DNA from: Linum tenue
Lineage: Eukaryota > Streptophyta > Magnoliopsida > Malpighiales > Linaceae
Length of the DNA: 64,000 nt
Direction of reading: 5' to 3'
Assembly (NCBI GenBank): GCA_946122785.1
Contig: CAMGYJ010000009.1
Span: 26,571,633 to 26,635,632, forward strand
The notes beneath the pieces were generated by a model. That model made no database searches. It had not been told where the DNA came from and was given only the letters and a program-made list of their open reading frames with translations. Position 1 is the stretch's first letter, and each line of letters starts with the position of its first letter. Positions 22,530-34,143 of this stretch are shown piece by piece. A program made the translations under genes and the position numbers.

Positions 22530-23246
22530 CTACGGAAGCAAAATCTGCTCACTTTGCTGCAGCAGCAGCAGCTCATGCACTAGCTGTAAACAACATCGTT
22601 GAAAATTCGGCGAAAGGAGGACTCGTGGAACACGATCATACATGGAACTAATCCGAGCAAAGTACTCCATAAACTGTAGCAGAGTTTCTTCTCCAAGTGG
22701 AGGGTAAGTTACAACAACAGAATTTGTTTTATGTATTCCATTTGATGGAGATATTACAAGTGGGAGACACAACTTACACATCTGAGCATCTCGTGAGTCA
22801 TAAGACGATGATTCCGGTGCAGTAACTACATTCTACAGCCTCGCCAAATATACAACACACACTAAGAATAAGGTTAATATGGACATGCCGTTGATTTCCC
22901 TGCTCCCACCCAACAGTCTCAGTAGTCTAACCTTCTGCTTAGACTCTTTCTACCATAGGATTGGCCTCTAGAGGGGGGAACTCTCAAAGAGACTACAACA
23001 ACAATCGCCAACCCGTAACATTTGGATATGTTTGACAGGACGATGAACGTCTGGTGCTGATGCACTCCTAATCGTGGGAGGGAAGAAGAAAGAAAAGGAG
23101 GGTTGCTTCAGAATTGGGGGAGTGAGTAGACAGACTTACACAGGGGGTAGTGTCCTGCGGCTCATGCCTTGAAAATGGTGGGCAGGTTCGCCCCACTGCA
23201 GAATCGTCACGCTCAAAAATTGGCCATCCTTCCAACATTCGCACAT
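22530..23246 (-). pseudogene. Possible two-exon gene fragment, unrecognised
   Basis: Two stretches on the minus strand look exon-like. 23140-23246 (DVRMLEGWPIFERDDSAVGR and on) is bounded by a TGCAG acceptor and a GTAAGT donor. 22530-22832 (VVTAPESSSYDSRDAQ, VTYPPLGEETLLQFMEYFA, LQLVHELLLLQQSEQI) follows a TGTAG acceptor and ends at TAG. There is no room for a normal 5' exon before ABC1K3 ends at 23358, so it may be a fragment of a duplicated gene. I do not recognise the protein. Confidence 0.35.
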
Positions 23247-23357
23247 CTGCAAAACACGGTGAGGGATGGGAATGAAACAAATAGATCTACAGTTCTACAC
23301 ACAGGTCTCAACTATTTAAGCAGTGAGTTGTGAGTAGACCGCTGCTTGCTTACCAAT

Positions 23358-26300
23358 TTAAGCAGTGCCTGTAATTAATCGTTCTCGTTGGTCTAACTTC
23401 TTCACCTTTACAATTCCTATCAGAACTTTTAAGCTAAAAAAGGTGCATACAGCATATGCCATCGTAGCTGGTACCTACACAGGAAGTCGTCAATGGATTA
23501 GCAGAAGAAGCAAGATGGAAAGAGTAGGCACAAGTATTTTAGTGGATCATCTTACTCTCATAGCATTGAAATACAAAATTGTTGCAAGGTTAACAAGACT
23601 TCCTGCAGCTACAGCCTGTTCAATTGCCAGAACAAAACATACTGAGAACGTTGCAAAAATAATCTAACGAAACCAAAGCTGCAACAAAAAATATGGTTGC
23701 TCCGGTTAATCAGTCACAACCATTCACATGAAAAGTAACAAGATTCTTTCAATAACATTTAAATCCCATAATAAGGGAAAGAACCAAATCATAGTAGATC
23801 ATCGGGCAAAAGGACTCACACTTCCCACTGTAGTTTGAACAGCAGCAACGCGCTGGAAAGCCCTCTCAGCTTCCAGTGTTCGAACTCGAAGCTTCAAATC
23901 ACCTTGCTCCTGAAAATAGTGCCAAGACTCCAAACTGTTTCAAAATGATTAAACTAAAAACTTGAATCGTTCGTCCAGAATCATTCGAGCCTCCTACCAA
24001 TCGTTGGATAGTTTCTGCAAGCTTTTCAACTCTGTCGGCCTGCCTAAACAAGTTGTAGAACGCACGGGACTGCCTATCCCATCTGTTTCTGAGATCCTGC
24101 AAACATTCATACACGTGAGTGCTAGTAGGGTAGCAAGACTCATAAGAGGGGGTACAGAAGCAAATGATTTTACCTTCACCGCTACTTCAACCCCAGCTTC
24201 CCGGAACTTCAACAGCTCTAGCGCATACCTGGCAGGATTAACAACAAAGGATGTGTCAAGCACCAAGATTTCTAGAAGTTCAAAATCAAAGTAGTTTGAG
24301 TGAGAGAACTGCCAACCAAAAAGGACTCACGGTTTGGCGATTTCTGTAATGTCAAAACGAGGGTCGAGGCCTTTTCCAATCCCATCCAATACTGTGAAGG
24401 AAATAAGTTAACGGTAAGAGACATATGCTATGCACAAAATCATATACTACTATTGACCGAGTTAATTAACCACACGATTATACCTGAAAATGCTCTTACA
24501 ACAAATGTGAAAGTGGCAGGGAATCGGAAAGGTTGATCTCCAGCGATGGATAATAAATCTTCCCCTGTTCAGAAATTATAGAAAGAGTCACTTTAGTGTT
24601 GTCTACTGAAATAAGGAGGAAAATAACCGTTACTTGCATGGCTCAATCACAATGGAAAAACTAGCAAGTGAAAAAACCTTTCCTTGAAATTCAAAATACA
24701 AAGAATAATTATAATAAAATTCACGATAGATTACACACTATCGTAGAGACAAAAAAACAAAAGCTTAACCAAAGAAACAGTAATTCGTCTACTGGATTGC
24801 AATGCAAGCTTACAAAAGCTTAACCAAAGAAAACATAATTCATCTACCGGAGTGCAATGCGAACTTACCTATTGCCGCCAAACGCTCTTTCTTTTTGGCC
24901 AATTTTTCCTCCTTGGATAAAGGCTTTTTAAACCCAAGCTCTGCTGTCGCCATTTCCCTCTCCCGTCTTTGTGCAACAAGACGTTCTTGGAAACTGCACG
25001 TTTAATTAGAAGTTACAACTGTATGGTTGCTATTATTTGGAAATGGAAGCATACTCTTACTTACACAAGCCGATTGCCACATAATTTTGACACCATTTTA
25101 GTCACTCTACATATTTCAGGATATAATTAATAATATCAGGAATTATAATGGGCAACAGCTTCCTAAAAACTAAACTTCTAGATGTACAAAGGATCTATTA
25201 CACAATTAATATGCTATCTGCAAGTAAAAAATTTATTCCCAACCACATAGACTGAGAATAAGTTTGAATTATTTGGTAGATAATCATTATATGACAGAAT
25301 CAACCAGAAGCTACCTACATCAGCACATTAGGCACACGTCCAATTGGCTGAACAATATTACCAGAAAAAAGTAGCAGAAGTGAAGAATTTTTATCAACTA
25401 AACGAACCCACCTGTTAAGGAAAAATTGAGCAGTTCTTCTGACAGCTGTCATATCTCCCGTAGGCACAAGGACACCCATTTGGACCATTACCTCAAGAAT
25501 CTACACATGATCAGGAAGAGATAACAAAAGGTATGAGCATGTGTGAAGTTGAAAGTTTGAACTCCATACTATAATCAAGGAGTCTCCATATTACTTAAGA
25601 GATACATACCTTTTCTGCATCCTTTTCATAAACTCCATAAAACACTTCCAGCAACCCTTCTCTGATGTTTGGACAGATACTATAATACAGCAATAGCCAA
25701 AAGAAGTTCAACTCTGAGATGTCAACAAAAGTGAATCAAGTTCAATACTTACAGCTATAACGAAACAGATTGACAAGTAAATACCTTCCCATCATTCCGA
25801 AATCATAAAAGATCAGTCTTCCGCCATTGACATCATCTACGGGAATATTTCCTGGGTGCTGCAAAGAGAATTGACCATGGGCACATGATAGCAATTACAA
25901 AACTGGTACACCAGGCTAGACATATCCTCCAAGGTGGCATGTTGGAACAAATTAAAGAGCTTAACACTATGTGAATGAACTCACAGGATCAGCGTGGAAA
26001 AATCCATGAGAAAGAATTTGTTCCAAGTAAGATTCAACAGCATACCGGCCCAACCTGCATGAACCAATAAAAAAGAACTGTGAACATATTTCACCTAAGA
26101 GCATACTAAAGAACAAGCATGTGTCTCCTGCATTATCACATTAAAATGACTAATCAAGGTTAAAAGCTGAGATTATCAAACCTTTTGCGATCCAGAAGAT
26201 ACTAGAAAATAAGCAGCCATATGTATCAATCAAGAGATAGAGGGTCTGAATTTGTTCGTTGGTTGTGATTACTGAAAGAAACCTGAGGTGTGGTGTATTC

Positions 26301-28452
26301 CCAATAAATATTTGGCACTTTTACGTAATCCATGTCCTTGAAATTACTAGCAAAGAGCTCTGAATTTTCAGCTTCCTTGGTGTAATCAATCTCCTGAAAT
26401 TGTTTATGCCCATTAGCACGAGTGTTAGTAATTTCAACTACATAGCTGTTGGTATAGGCCAGCAAGCATGGAAATGAGTGCAAAAAAATCTCAGTTAAAA
26501 GAAAGTACGGCTCTTTCTTGGGCCATCAACCATTATGTTGATGTAGAAGCCAAATAAAATGGGAAGTTATTGATGATTTTAACAATGATTAGCCAAGAAA
26601 GTCAAGTGGCAGTACCTGATACAGTACGCTTGCACACTCGTCGTAAATTGCAACCCAATCTCTCTTTGCCCCATCCGACTTTGGATCGATCTTCTGAAGA
26701 TATTCTGCTATTACCTGAAAAAGAAGGCTATCAAGTTCATTGATGTCTGATAAGAACAACCAAAATGGAGTGCCACCACTGAAAATACCAACCCTCAAAT
26801 TCTTGAGATCAATGTCGAAAAGATCCTTGAGACCAGGCCGTTGTACTTTAATAACTACTTCCTGTCCTTTGAGTCTTGCACGGTGAACCTGACCTGAACA
26901 CCCATTTAATAAATAAGAAGAAGTGGCAGGCGCAGGGATGGCTTGGTTTTCCTATCTTGGAGACAAAAATAATTTGAAAGAAAATATAATATTACCAAGA
27001 CTTGCTGCCGCTATTGGCTCGAAATCAAACCGCTCAAAGACATCCTCCACAGGTGCTCCAAGCTCTTCTTCGACTATAGAAAGAGCAGTCTCAGATGGGA
27101 AAGGAGGAACTTGATCCTGCAGAAAGGCATCAACTCAGTAATTTTGCTAAGAATGTACGACGTTAAGGAAAGATTATCATCCAATGCAATTTCCTTAAGT
27201 CTCACTTAAGGCTTCCAGTTAAAAGTTTATAATGAAAAGTGTCAAGAGGGTTAGAAAACCCTCACTTACAAGTAAAAGAAGTATTCAGATAAAGAACGCT
27301 AACAACAATCCACAGACCTGAAGTTCTGACAATTGGTCAACATATTCTTGAGCGAGAATGTCCACTCTTGTGGAGAACTGCTGGCCAATTTTGATGAATG
27401 TGGGACCAAGTCTGAGTATAGTATCTTTTAGCCACTTGGCCAGTGCCTTCCTCCTCACAACTTTCTTCTCCTCTGTCATCCCCCCTGCTCATCAGAAAGA
27501 AATCTAAAGTATGAGAAAATGACCAGCAGAGAGCATCAACTAGATCAAGCAAACTCGAGCCTTAACCAAAATCATAAGTAACACTGGACCAAGTATGTTG
27601 CCTTGTAGTATAGCATATGCATTATTCATAGAGTTCAGGAAAATAGGCTTTGTTAGAAAATGGGTAGGAGAAGCAGACCTCTGTAAGAAAACTTCTGACT
27701 GTTCAACCAAGCCTTGAAGACGAAAGTAAAGACAGATCCCCAAATTTCCACAGTTCTTTGAATGGTGGAATAGGTTTTGAACCTATTCCATCTTCCCCCG
27801 GGCGCAACAGAAACCTGCAGAGGCAATACACTGTCATCATAAACGGCTAAAACGTGGTCTCCACTAGCTCCTATTTCAACATTTCCCCGACTACACAGGT
27901 AGCTCAATCGCCATTTCCAAGTAAGTGACAACCCAACTCAACCGAACCCGAAAATTCAATTTCGTTTACCTCAACCTCCCCCGGACCAGAGCGCTTAAAC
28001 CACGCATCTTCCTTCCCAACCTCCTCAATCCGCTTCTTCCTCCCATCCTCCGCCGTCTCCGCCGCGGAAACACCACCATTCCCATTCACGTACTTGTTCA
28101 ATCGACCGTTACTCCCACCATTGACCTCGCTCTCCACCGCAACCAAACTTCCATTACTAAGCGATCCGTTACTCCCGTACTTTCCTGCACTACCACAAGC
28201 AGCTCCATTCCCGTTCAATTTCCTCAACAGCTCCCTCTCCTCGATCACCGCGCCGGCACTCTCTTCCTTGCCAGCTCGAACTCGAGTCCGGAGCCGGAGA
28301 GACCGGTAGCTGTAGCTGAGCTGAACACTCCGTCTAGAACACAAATTGAGACCGCAACTGCGTCCGGAGAGTGAAACACGGCGCTTGGAGACAGTACTCG
28401 GAGATAGAAACGACGAAGAACAAGAAGCAGCGGCAGTCGTCGGAGTGGCCAT
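23358..28452 (-). CDS. ABC1K3: Chloroplast ABC1-like kinase, ABC1K3-type, 20 exons, 742 aa
   Basis: ABC1K (UbiB/ADCK) proteins are atypical kinases; plant ABC1K3 acts at plastoglobules in prenyl-lipid metabolism. Minus-strand exons: 27970-28452, 27679-27814, 27318-27484, 26996-27116, 26793-26893, 26616-26714, 26283-26393, 26182-26201, 25985-26054, 25785-25858, 25610-25679, 25412-25500, 24869-24993, 24484-24564, 24331-24391, 24174-24228, 23998-24096, 23820-23909, 23556-23615, 23358-23474. The 2229 coding bases join in frame. The Ser/Arg-rich N-terminus looks like a transit peptide. Signature motifs are GPTFIKIGQQFSTR (KxGQ), PIAAASLGQVHRAR (Ala-rich loop), HGFFHADPHPGN and YDFGMMG. A hydrophobic segment near the end precedes RLITGTA. 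Oddity: after TTPQ, a 20-base exon (YLLDRKR) replaces a longer family segment. The exact subfamily is from memory of the family. Confidence 0.85.
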
Positions 28453-28779
28453 CGTAAAACAGAGAAGTGTCCGCCTCCTGTTCCAGCCGGAAATCGATCA
28501 ATTCTACAAAACCCTAATTCGCATGGCCTGCGGAGAGCCCCGCAGGATTTTTCGCGGCGGAGAAAGAACGAAGGAAGAAGACAGACGACTAAGCGAACAC
28601 AGAAGAAAGAAGAAAGGAGAAAGCACGGAGAGAGTGTAGACTGTAGAGTGAGGGATAGCCAGAGATTTATTATTATTATTATTATAAATGATCGGTGGAG
28701 GTGGGGAGGACACGTGGCAGGAGGTAAGATGAGAGCGCGGGGGATTGCGGGGCTGTGAAATTGTGATTGGCTGTGGGGG
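28453..28779 (-). promoter_or_regulatory. ABC1K3 upstream region with G-box/ABRE-like motif
   Basis: The 327 bases between the start codon and the hAT element contain CACGTGGC at 28711-28718, the core of light- and ABA-responsive G-box/ABRE sites, and a TTA microsatellite at about 28666-28685. Use of the motif is inferred. Everything upstream of 28780 has been displaced by the transposon. Confidence 0.45.
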
Positions 28780-31711
28780 TAGGGCTGTCGGTTCGGGTCG
28801 GGTAACCGAACCCGAAACCCGTGAAAACCGAACCCGAAATGCTCTCCTGTGGGTTTCGGGTACTGGAACCCGAAATTGGTGTTGGCGGGTTTGGTTCGGT
28901 TCGGGTGAAACCGAAACCGAACCGGCTTGAGATTTGTTTTTTTTTTATAGTTTTGTGATTTGAATTTTACATTGTACAAAACAATTTTATTCTTATTATT
29001 TGTACATTCTTATTTTACCATTATGTTTAATTTTATGGGACATGGACAGTATAAAACTAATATTTACATATTAGTTTATTATTAAAATATTAGTTAATTA
29101 TTGAAATATTTAATTTTATGTATTCTATAACTATAGACATACTATTAACTATTAAAGAGTATTAGTATTTTAGAGACAAAGTAAAATACTTAAACATATT
29201 TTATACGTAACTTAATCATATCTTATTTAATTGTGGATTTTCGTATAATTAAATGTTTTAGTAATACCATAGGTCCAAAATTGAAGGTATATCAACTATC
29301 ATATGCAAAAAAATGTTTGGTGTTTGGCGCAAAATTATAAATAATTTTGTTCAACATAAAATACGACAATCATAGATGAGATTATCTTCAACTCGTAATT
29401 AAACACATTAGTTTTACAATTCTCAAATGATAACATCCAAGTAAAATAAAAATTCATCCACCATACAAGATAAATACTACTACCATTATCACTCCTCATC
29501 AGGCTCTACATCTACAAAAGTCTCATCATTCTCATCGGAATTGTTGTCGACATAGTCTTCTTCCACTTGTGACATAGTAGGACTCGAGACCAAAACATGG
29601 GTAGCAAGAGAGCTTCCACTGGGTCCTGCACGAGAGCTTCCACTAGGTCCTGCAGGTGCACTTGCACTCCGAGCTTGAAAAGCTACATATACTGGATAAC
29701 ATAAACAATAACAAATTGTTAGAATATGACTTGATCAAGATAACAAATATAAGAATAAAGAGAAATATTAAAACCTTACCATTTTGAAATACCACTTCAT
29801 CACCCTCATCTTCTCCATCAGCCACCAACTCGGAGTCTGAAGATCTTATCCAATCTTCACAACAAATCAACGCCTCCACAACTTCAGGGGATAAGGAGGT
29901 CCTAAACGAATCTAAAACTCGACCTCCTGTGCTGAATGCCGACTCAGAAGCAACAATGGAAATAGGAACAGCAAGAATATCCCACACTGTTTCATTCGAG
30001 TAATTTCATCCTAAATACTGGCATATATAAAAATATTCTCATAGCTAGTAGCCAATGCATTATTTTATGTCTTTTAACACCCTCGACCTGCCACATTTCC
30101 CAATTCTGCCCAAACCAATGGTTTGTTGTCTGTAACATCATCTAATAATATAATTAGATTAAGCCTGCTACTGAGAACAATAATAAGAACACAAGTAGTG
30201 GTATAAAATCATTCTCAACACAAGTAGTGTCCTGTTTGACAGAACAGCCACCTGGAAACTTAATGAGAAGATTACTATCTCACATACACAAGTAGTGGTA
30301 TAAAATCATTACATCCATCCATCAAACCATCAACAATAAACATAATCATCTTCATTCACCATCGGCCATGAAAAATTACTATCTCACATACACACCAGAG
30401 CCCAAATTTCCAAATTGTTTAAATGGTTAGTTCCATGATCATTGTTAGTGTTAGGGTGATGTGACATTCCGAGAATGCAGAAGAAGACAATCATACAACA
30501 CACTTCACATTGGAACTTGGTGAATAGGTGTTTGTTTAGCAGGTAATTGGATTTTGGAATATTACGAGTTATTAGTAGTTTCAGAAAATATAAATATGTT
30601 CTGATTTGGGGCTGGAATGGCATCCCCATAACATGGGGGTATGGCATTGTGTATTGTTTCTAGCTGGCTGTCCTTACGCGGTTTCCTTGGTGCCATTATT
30701 TTGTTAATCACCATATAATAATAAGATTCCCAGCTCAAGAAGAAACACTTCAAATATTAACCCTCTATTTTAGACCAGTCTCTAGCAATGGCGAAGGAGG
30801 CAGGGGAAGAGGCAAAAGGGTTGGGATTTTATTCAGTGGAGAAGATGTGGAAGTGGGAGATTAAATTCGCCATTGTTGCCCTGTTACGCCATTCCATCTC
30901 TCAACAGCAACCCACATTCAAGATCACAATTCACAACTAAGCACAAACACAGCGAAAACCCAGAGAAGAAATCAGAACCCCTATAGCAACAGCAAACACT
31001 CACCTGCCCTACTTAGACGAGCCAAGTAGAGAAGAAATCAGAACCCCTACAGCAAGTGGATGCCAATCAAATCAAAATTCAGCAAAGGTAAAAGGAGCTT
31101 ACTGGGATTCCATCGCCAATCTCCACTTCTGCACCCTGTCGTCTGCTTCTGGCTCTTCGTCGTCGATGGGTGGATTAGCGACGAGGAACACTGAATCTTT
31201 GCGTTACCCAGATGCGGCCGAGCGACGATGATGGCGGGGAGGAGGCTCTGTTGATGGTGGTGAAGCGGATTCCTCCCTGTCAAAGGCCGGAACCCTCCAA
31301 CATAGTGCAAGGAAGTTGATGGTGGCGGCCGACGACAGATTTGATGGCAGTCGGAGGTCCTCACGAGGCCTCTGGCGGCGAGGACGATGATGGCGGCGAG
31401 GAGGGCAGGAGGCTGTTTCGTCTCGCTCAGCGGCCAGCGCTCTGTTTCGTTTAGGTTTTCCAAGACCAAAATCGAAGAGACGGCACGAACACGAAGTGAA
31501 GGCCGCTAGGGTAGGGATGTTTCTTGTCAAAACGACAGCGTGACTGATGCAGTGTTTCCGGGTTTGCGGGTATTTCCGGTTTTGCGGGTTTTGGTAAACC
31601 GAAACCGCTGCAGTGTGTTTTGGGTTGAACCCAAAAAACCAAAACCAACACTGTGCATATCGGTTCGGGTTCGGGTTAATCCGAAAACCCGAAACCGAAC
31701 CGACAGGCCTA
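28780..31711. mobile_element. hAT transposon, 2932 bp, degenerate transposase
   Basis: A perfect 8-bp target duplication TGTGGGGG flanks it (28772-28779 and 31712-31719). The terminal inverted repeats read TAGGGCTGTCGGTTCGG on the left and TAGGCCTGTCGGTTCGG on the right (reversed). Subterminal regions are packed with TTCGGGT/ACCCGAA motifs in both orientations, typical of hAT subterminal binding repeats. The only clear transposase piece is the C-terminal dimerisation domain at 29643-29987, so the element is not autonomous as it stands. Confidence 0.92.
29643..29987 (-). pseudogene. hAT transposase C-terminal dimerisation domain remnant
   Basis: The frame contains VPISIVASESAFSTGGRVLD, SFRTSLSPEVVEALICCEDW, the conserved hAT dimerisation motif of Ac/RICESLEEPER-type transposases. 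An acidic tail follows (DGEDEGDEV). The BED zinc finger and RNase H-like catalytic core were not found elsewhere in the element, so it is an internal-deletion or decayed copy. Confidence 0.85.
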
Positions 31712-31939
31712 TGTGGGGGTATGGGAGAGAAGATAGCTTGCGCCCGTGTTGAAAGGGACCAGTTACGGTAACAACACTAGTCTCCAACCAATAGGAAGCT
31801 AGGATTGTGATGATTTTTTATTAGATGAGTTGACCTAGTGTAAAATCAAAGCAGGGGTATAATTGTCATTATGAAAAATCAATTTAAATAATAAAAAAAT
31901 AAAAAATAAATATTTTTTTATTTTCTTCCCAAAAATTTG

Positions 31940-32200
31940 GTCGCCGGAATTCTGCCACCGGTCGCCGGAAACTGGTCATCGGTCACCGGAATATGCTTTT
32001 TGTCGCCGGAATATGCTATTTCTCGCCGGAATATGCTTACCGGTGTCGGAATATGCTTACCGGCGTCGGAATCTAGTCATCGGGGCCAGAATATGCCTAT
32101 CGGCGTCGGAATCTGCTGGCTGACGGTCACCGGAGTTCGGTCAACGAACTTCGTTGACCGGTCAACGGTCTTCGTTGACCGGTCAGCGGTCAACGACCAC
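31940..32200 (+). repeat. GCCGGAATATGC and GTTGACCGGTCA minisatellites
   Basis: About eight degenerate units around GTCGCCGGAATATGCTT (31940-32120), then short repeats of TTCGTTGACCGGTCAACGG (about 32130-32200). No coding role is seen. Confidence 0.7.
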
Positions 32201-32209
32201 CGGATGTAT

Positions 32210-33010
32210 GGTCTGCATTGTGAGATTTATGGTTTGGTTTCTCATATTTTTGTATGCCTTTTGTGGTTTGCTTTATCGTGTTTGTGGTTTGCATTAAGAA
32301 GTTTCTGGTTTGCTTTATCGTGTTTGTGGTTTGCATCGAGAAGTTTCTGGTTTGCTTTCAAAAAATTTGTGGTTTGCTTTGCGGGATTTATGGTTTGTTT
32401 TAATATATTTGTGGTCTGCATTAGGACGTTTCTGGTTTGTTTTTGTGGTTTGATTTACTGTGTTTGTGGTTTGCATTAGGAGGTTTCTGGTGTGTTTTTT
32501 AAAATTTTGTGGTTTGCTTTTGCGGGGTTTCTGGTTTGTTTTAGTAGAATTTTGGTATGCATTAGGACGTTTCTAGTTTGTTTTTGTGGTTTGCTTTATC
32601 GTGTTTGTGGTTTGCATTATGAGATTTCTGGTGTGCTTTTGCAAATATTGTGGTTTGCTTTGTGAGGTTTGTGGTTTGTTTTATGAGATTTGTGGTATGC
32701 ATTAGGAGGTTTCTGGTTTGCATTAAGAAGTTTCTGGTGTGCTTTCGAAACTTTTGTGGTTTGCTTTGCGAGATTTATGGTTTGTTTTAATATATTTGTG
32801 GTCTGCATTAGGACGTTTTTGGTTTGCTTTACCATGTTTGTGGTTTGCATTAGGGGGTTTCTGGTGTGCTTTTCAAAATATTTATGGTTTGGTTTGTGGG
32901 GTTTATGATATTTTTTAGCGAACTTGTGGTTTGCATTAGGAAGTTTCCAGTATGTTTTTTGTGGGTTGTTTTATTGCGTTTGTGGTTTGCACTAGGTAGG
33001 GAGTTTTTGG
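32210..33010 (+). repeat. Degenerate tandem repeat, about 40-bp unit, about 800 bp
   Basis: The words TTTGTGGTTTGCATTAGGA and GTTTCTGGTTTGCTTT recur, with substitutions and small indels, across the whole stretch. The open frames here (for example 31937-32479) are by-products of the repeat and show a repeated CIRTFLVCF-like peptide with no family match. Confidence 0.85.
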
Positions 33011-33112
33011 TGTTAAAAATATTTGTTATTAGAATTACTAAACACCAATATAGAATTTCTGATATAGAGTTTCACTTGACACCTACCCATGGCTTAATCT
33101 AATTACACACAT

Positions 33113-33114
<2 letters not shown>

Positions 33115-33152
<38 letters not shown>
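33115..33152 (+). repeat. (CT)n microsatellite
   Basis: Nineteen or so uninterrupted CT dinucleotides. Confidence 0.95.
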
Positions 33153-33157
<5 letters not shown>

Positions 33158-33800
33158 GGCCATCGTTTCTGATTTTCCATGATGAGAAGAATCTTGGGCA
33201 ATCCTCATCATTTTTAGCCCCCTGAGAAATCTCCATCATCCGGTAATGGGTTGATCCAAGTCCAACCTTAGCCGTAAAATCCACCGCCGGTTGTCCGTTC
33301 TCCGCCACTGCATTCTCCGGGTGTGGAACCAAATTCTCATGTGCTCCATCGGAATGCGGATTAGGTACCGAATGTTGTCACATCCCGCCGTTGTTCCCTC
33401 CGTCTCCTTGCCTATTTCCTCTGCTGGTGGCGGCGTAATGGAGGAGGTGGCCCTCGTCAATTGTCCCCCGCCTTCCGCGGCGGCGATTCTTCACAACTAC
33501 AACAACAACGTCCACCGGGTCGATTCGGATTTGGTGACCTTAAAGATTAACCTCTTGGCTCTTGGGTGATAGCCAGATTGGGAAAACAAGCTTTTTGGTA
33601 CCCAATTTTCTTCTTCTCGTGATTTTCATGTTATCAATTCTATTGTTCATCGCACAACAGATTATAGTGGCTCAGTCTCTGTCTCTTTCCCCCTGATTTG
33701 GGTCTCATGATTTGAAGGCCAAGTAAGTCGGCGACGAGACGGATGAAGGAGTGAGAATCGAAGGATCAGGAGATGGGATTCATTTGATGGGCAAAATATT
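33153..33800. other. No gene recognised
   Basis: Mixed-composition DNA between the microsatellite and the 4CL-like fragment. Short ORFs on both strands carry no family motif. Confidence 0.4.
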
Positions 33801-34143
33801 GCAAGTCGGTGGCGCTCGGATTTCCTACCGTCTGCAGTCGCCCTTCTCGATTCCGCTTCCGGCTACTCAATCTCTTACCAAGACCTCTTCCCCCTCGTCA
33901 AATCCACGGCCTCAGCTCTCCACAAATTGGGCATCCGCCACGGCGTTGTCGTCTTGCTCGTCCTCCCCAATTCAATTTGCTTCCCCGTCGTCTTCCTCGC
34001 CGTCCTATACGCCGGCGCCGTCGTCACCACCATGAACCCTCTCGCGACCGTCGTGGAGATCCAGTAGCGCATTGCCGATTGCGGCGTCCGTTTGGGACTC
34101 GCTGCGCCAGAGAGAATAGAGCGGAAGGAAAAGCACATACATA
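33801..34143 (+). pseudogene. Fragment of a 4-coumarate:CoA ligase-like (AMP-binding) gene
   Basis: One frame reads ASGYSISYQDLFPLVKS, ALHKLGIRHGVVVLLVLPNS, FLAVLYAGAVVTTMNPLAT and ADCGVRLG, which is the N-terminal part of plant 4CL-like acyl-CoA synthetases. A TAG follows VVEIQ near 34065. The ATP/AMP-binding signature and the rest of a roughly 550-residue enzyme are absent. There is no start codon in context. It is a dead fragment, probably carried here by a transposon or left by duplication. Confidence 0.75.

Noticed and set aside
28245..28979. 244-residue minus-strand ORF upstream of ABC1K3
   Set aside because: It runs across the hAT end and overlaps ABC1K3 exon 1 in another frame. There are no motifs.
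31937..32479. 180-residue Cys/Phe-rich secreted protein
   Set aside because: It is translation of a degenerate minisatellite; neighbouring units give similar peptides in other frames.
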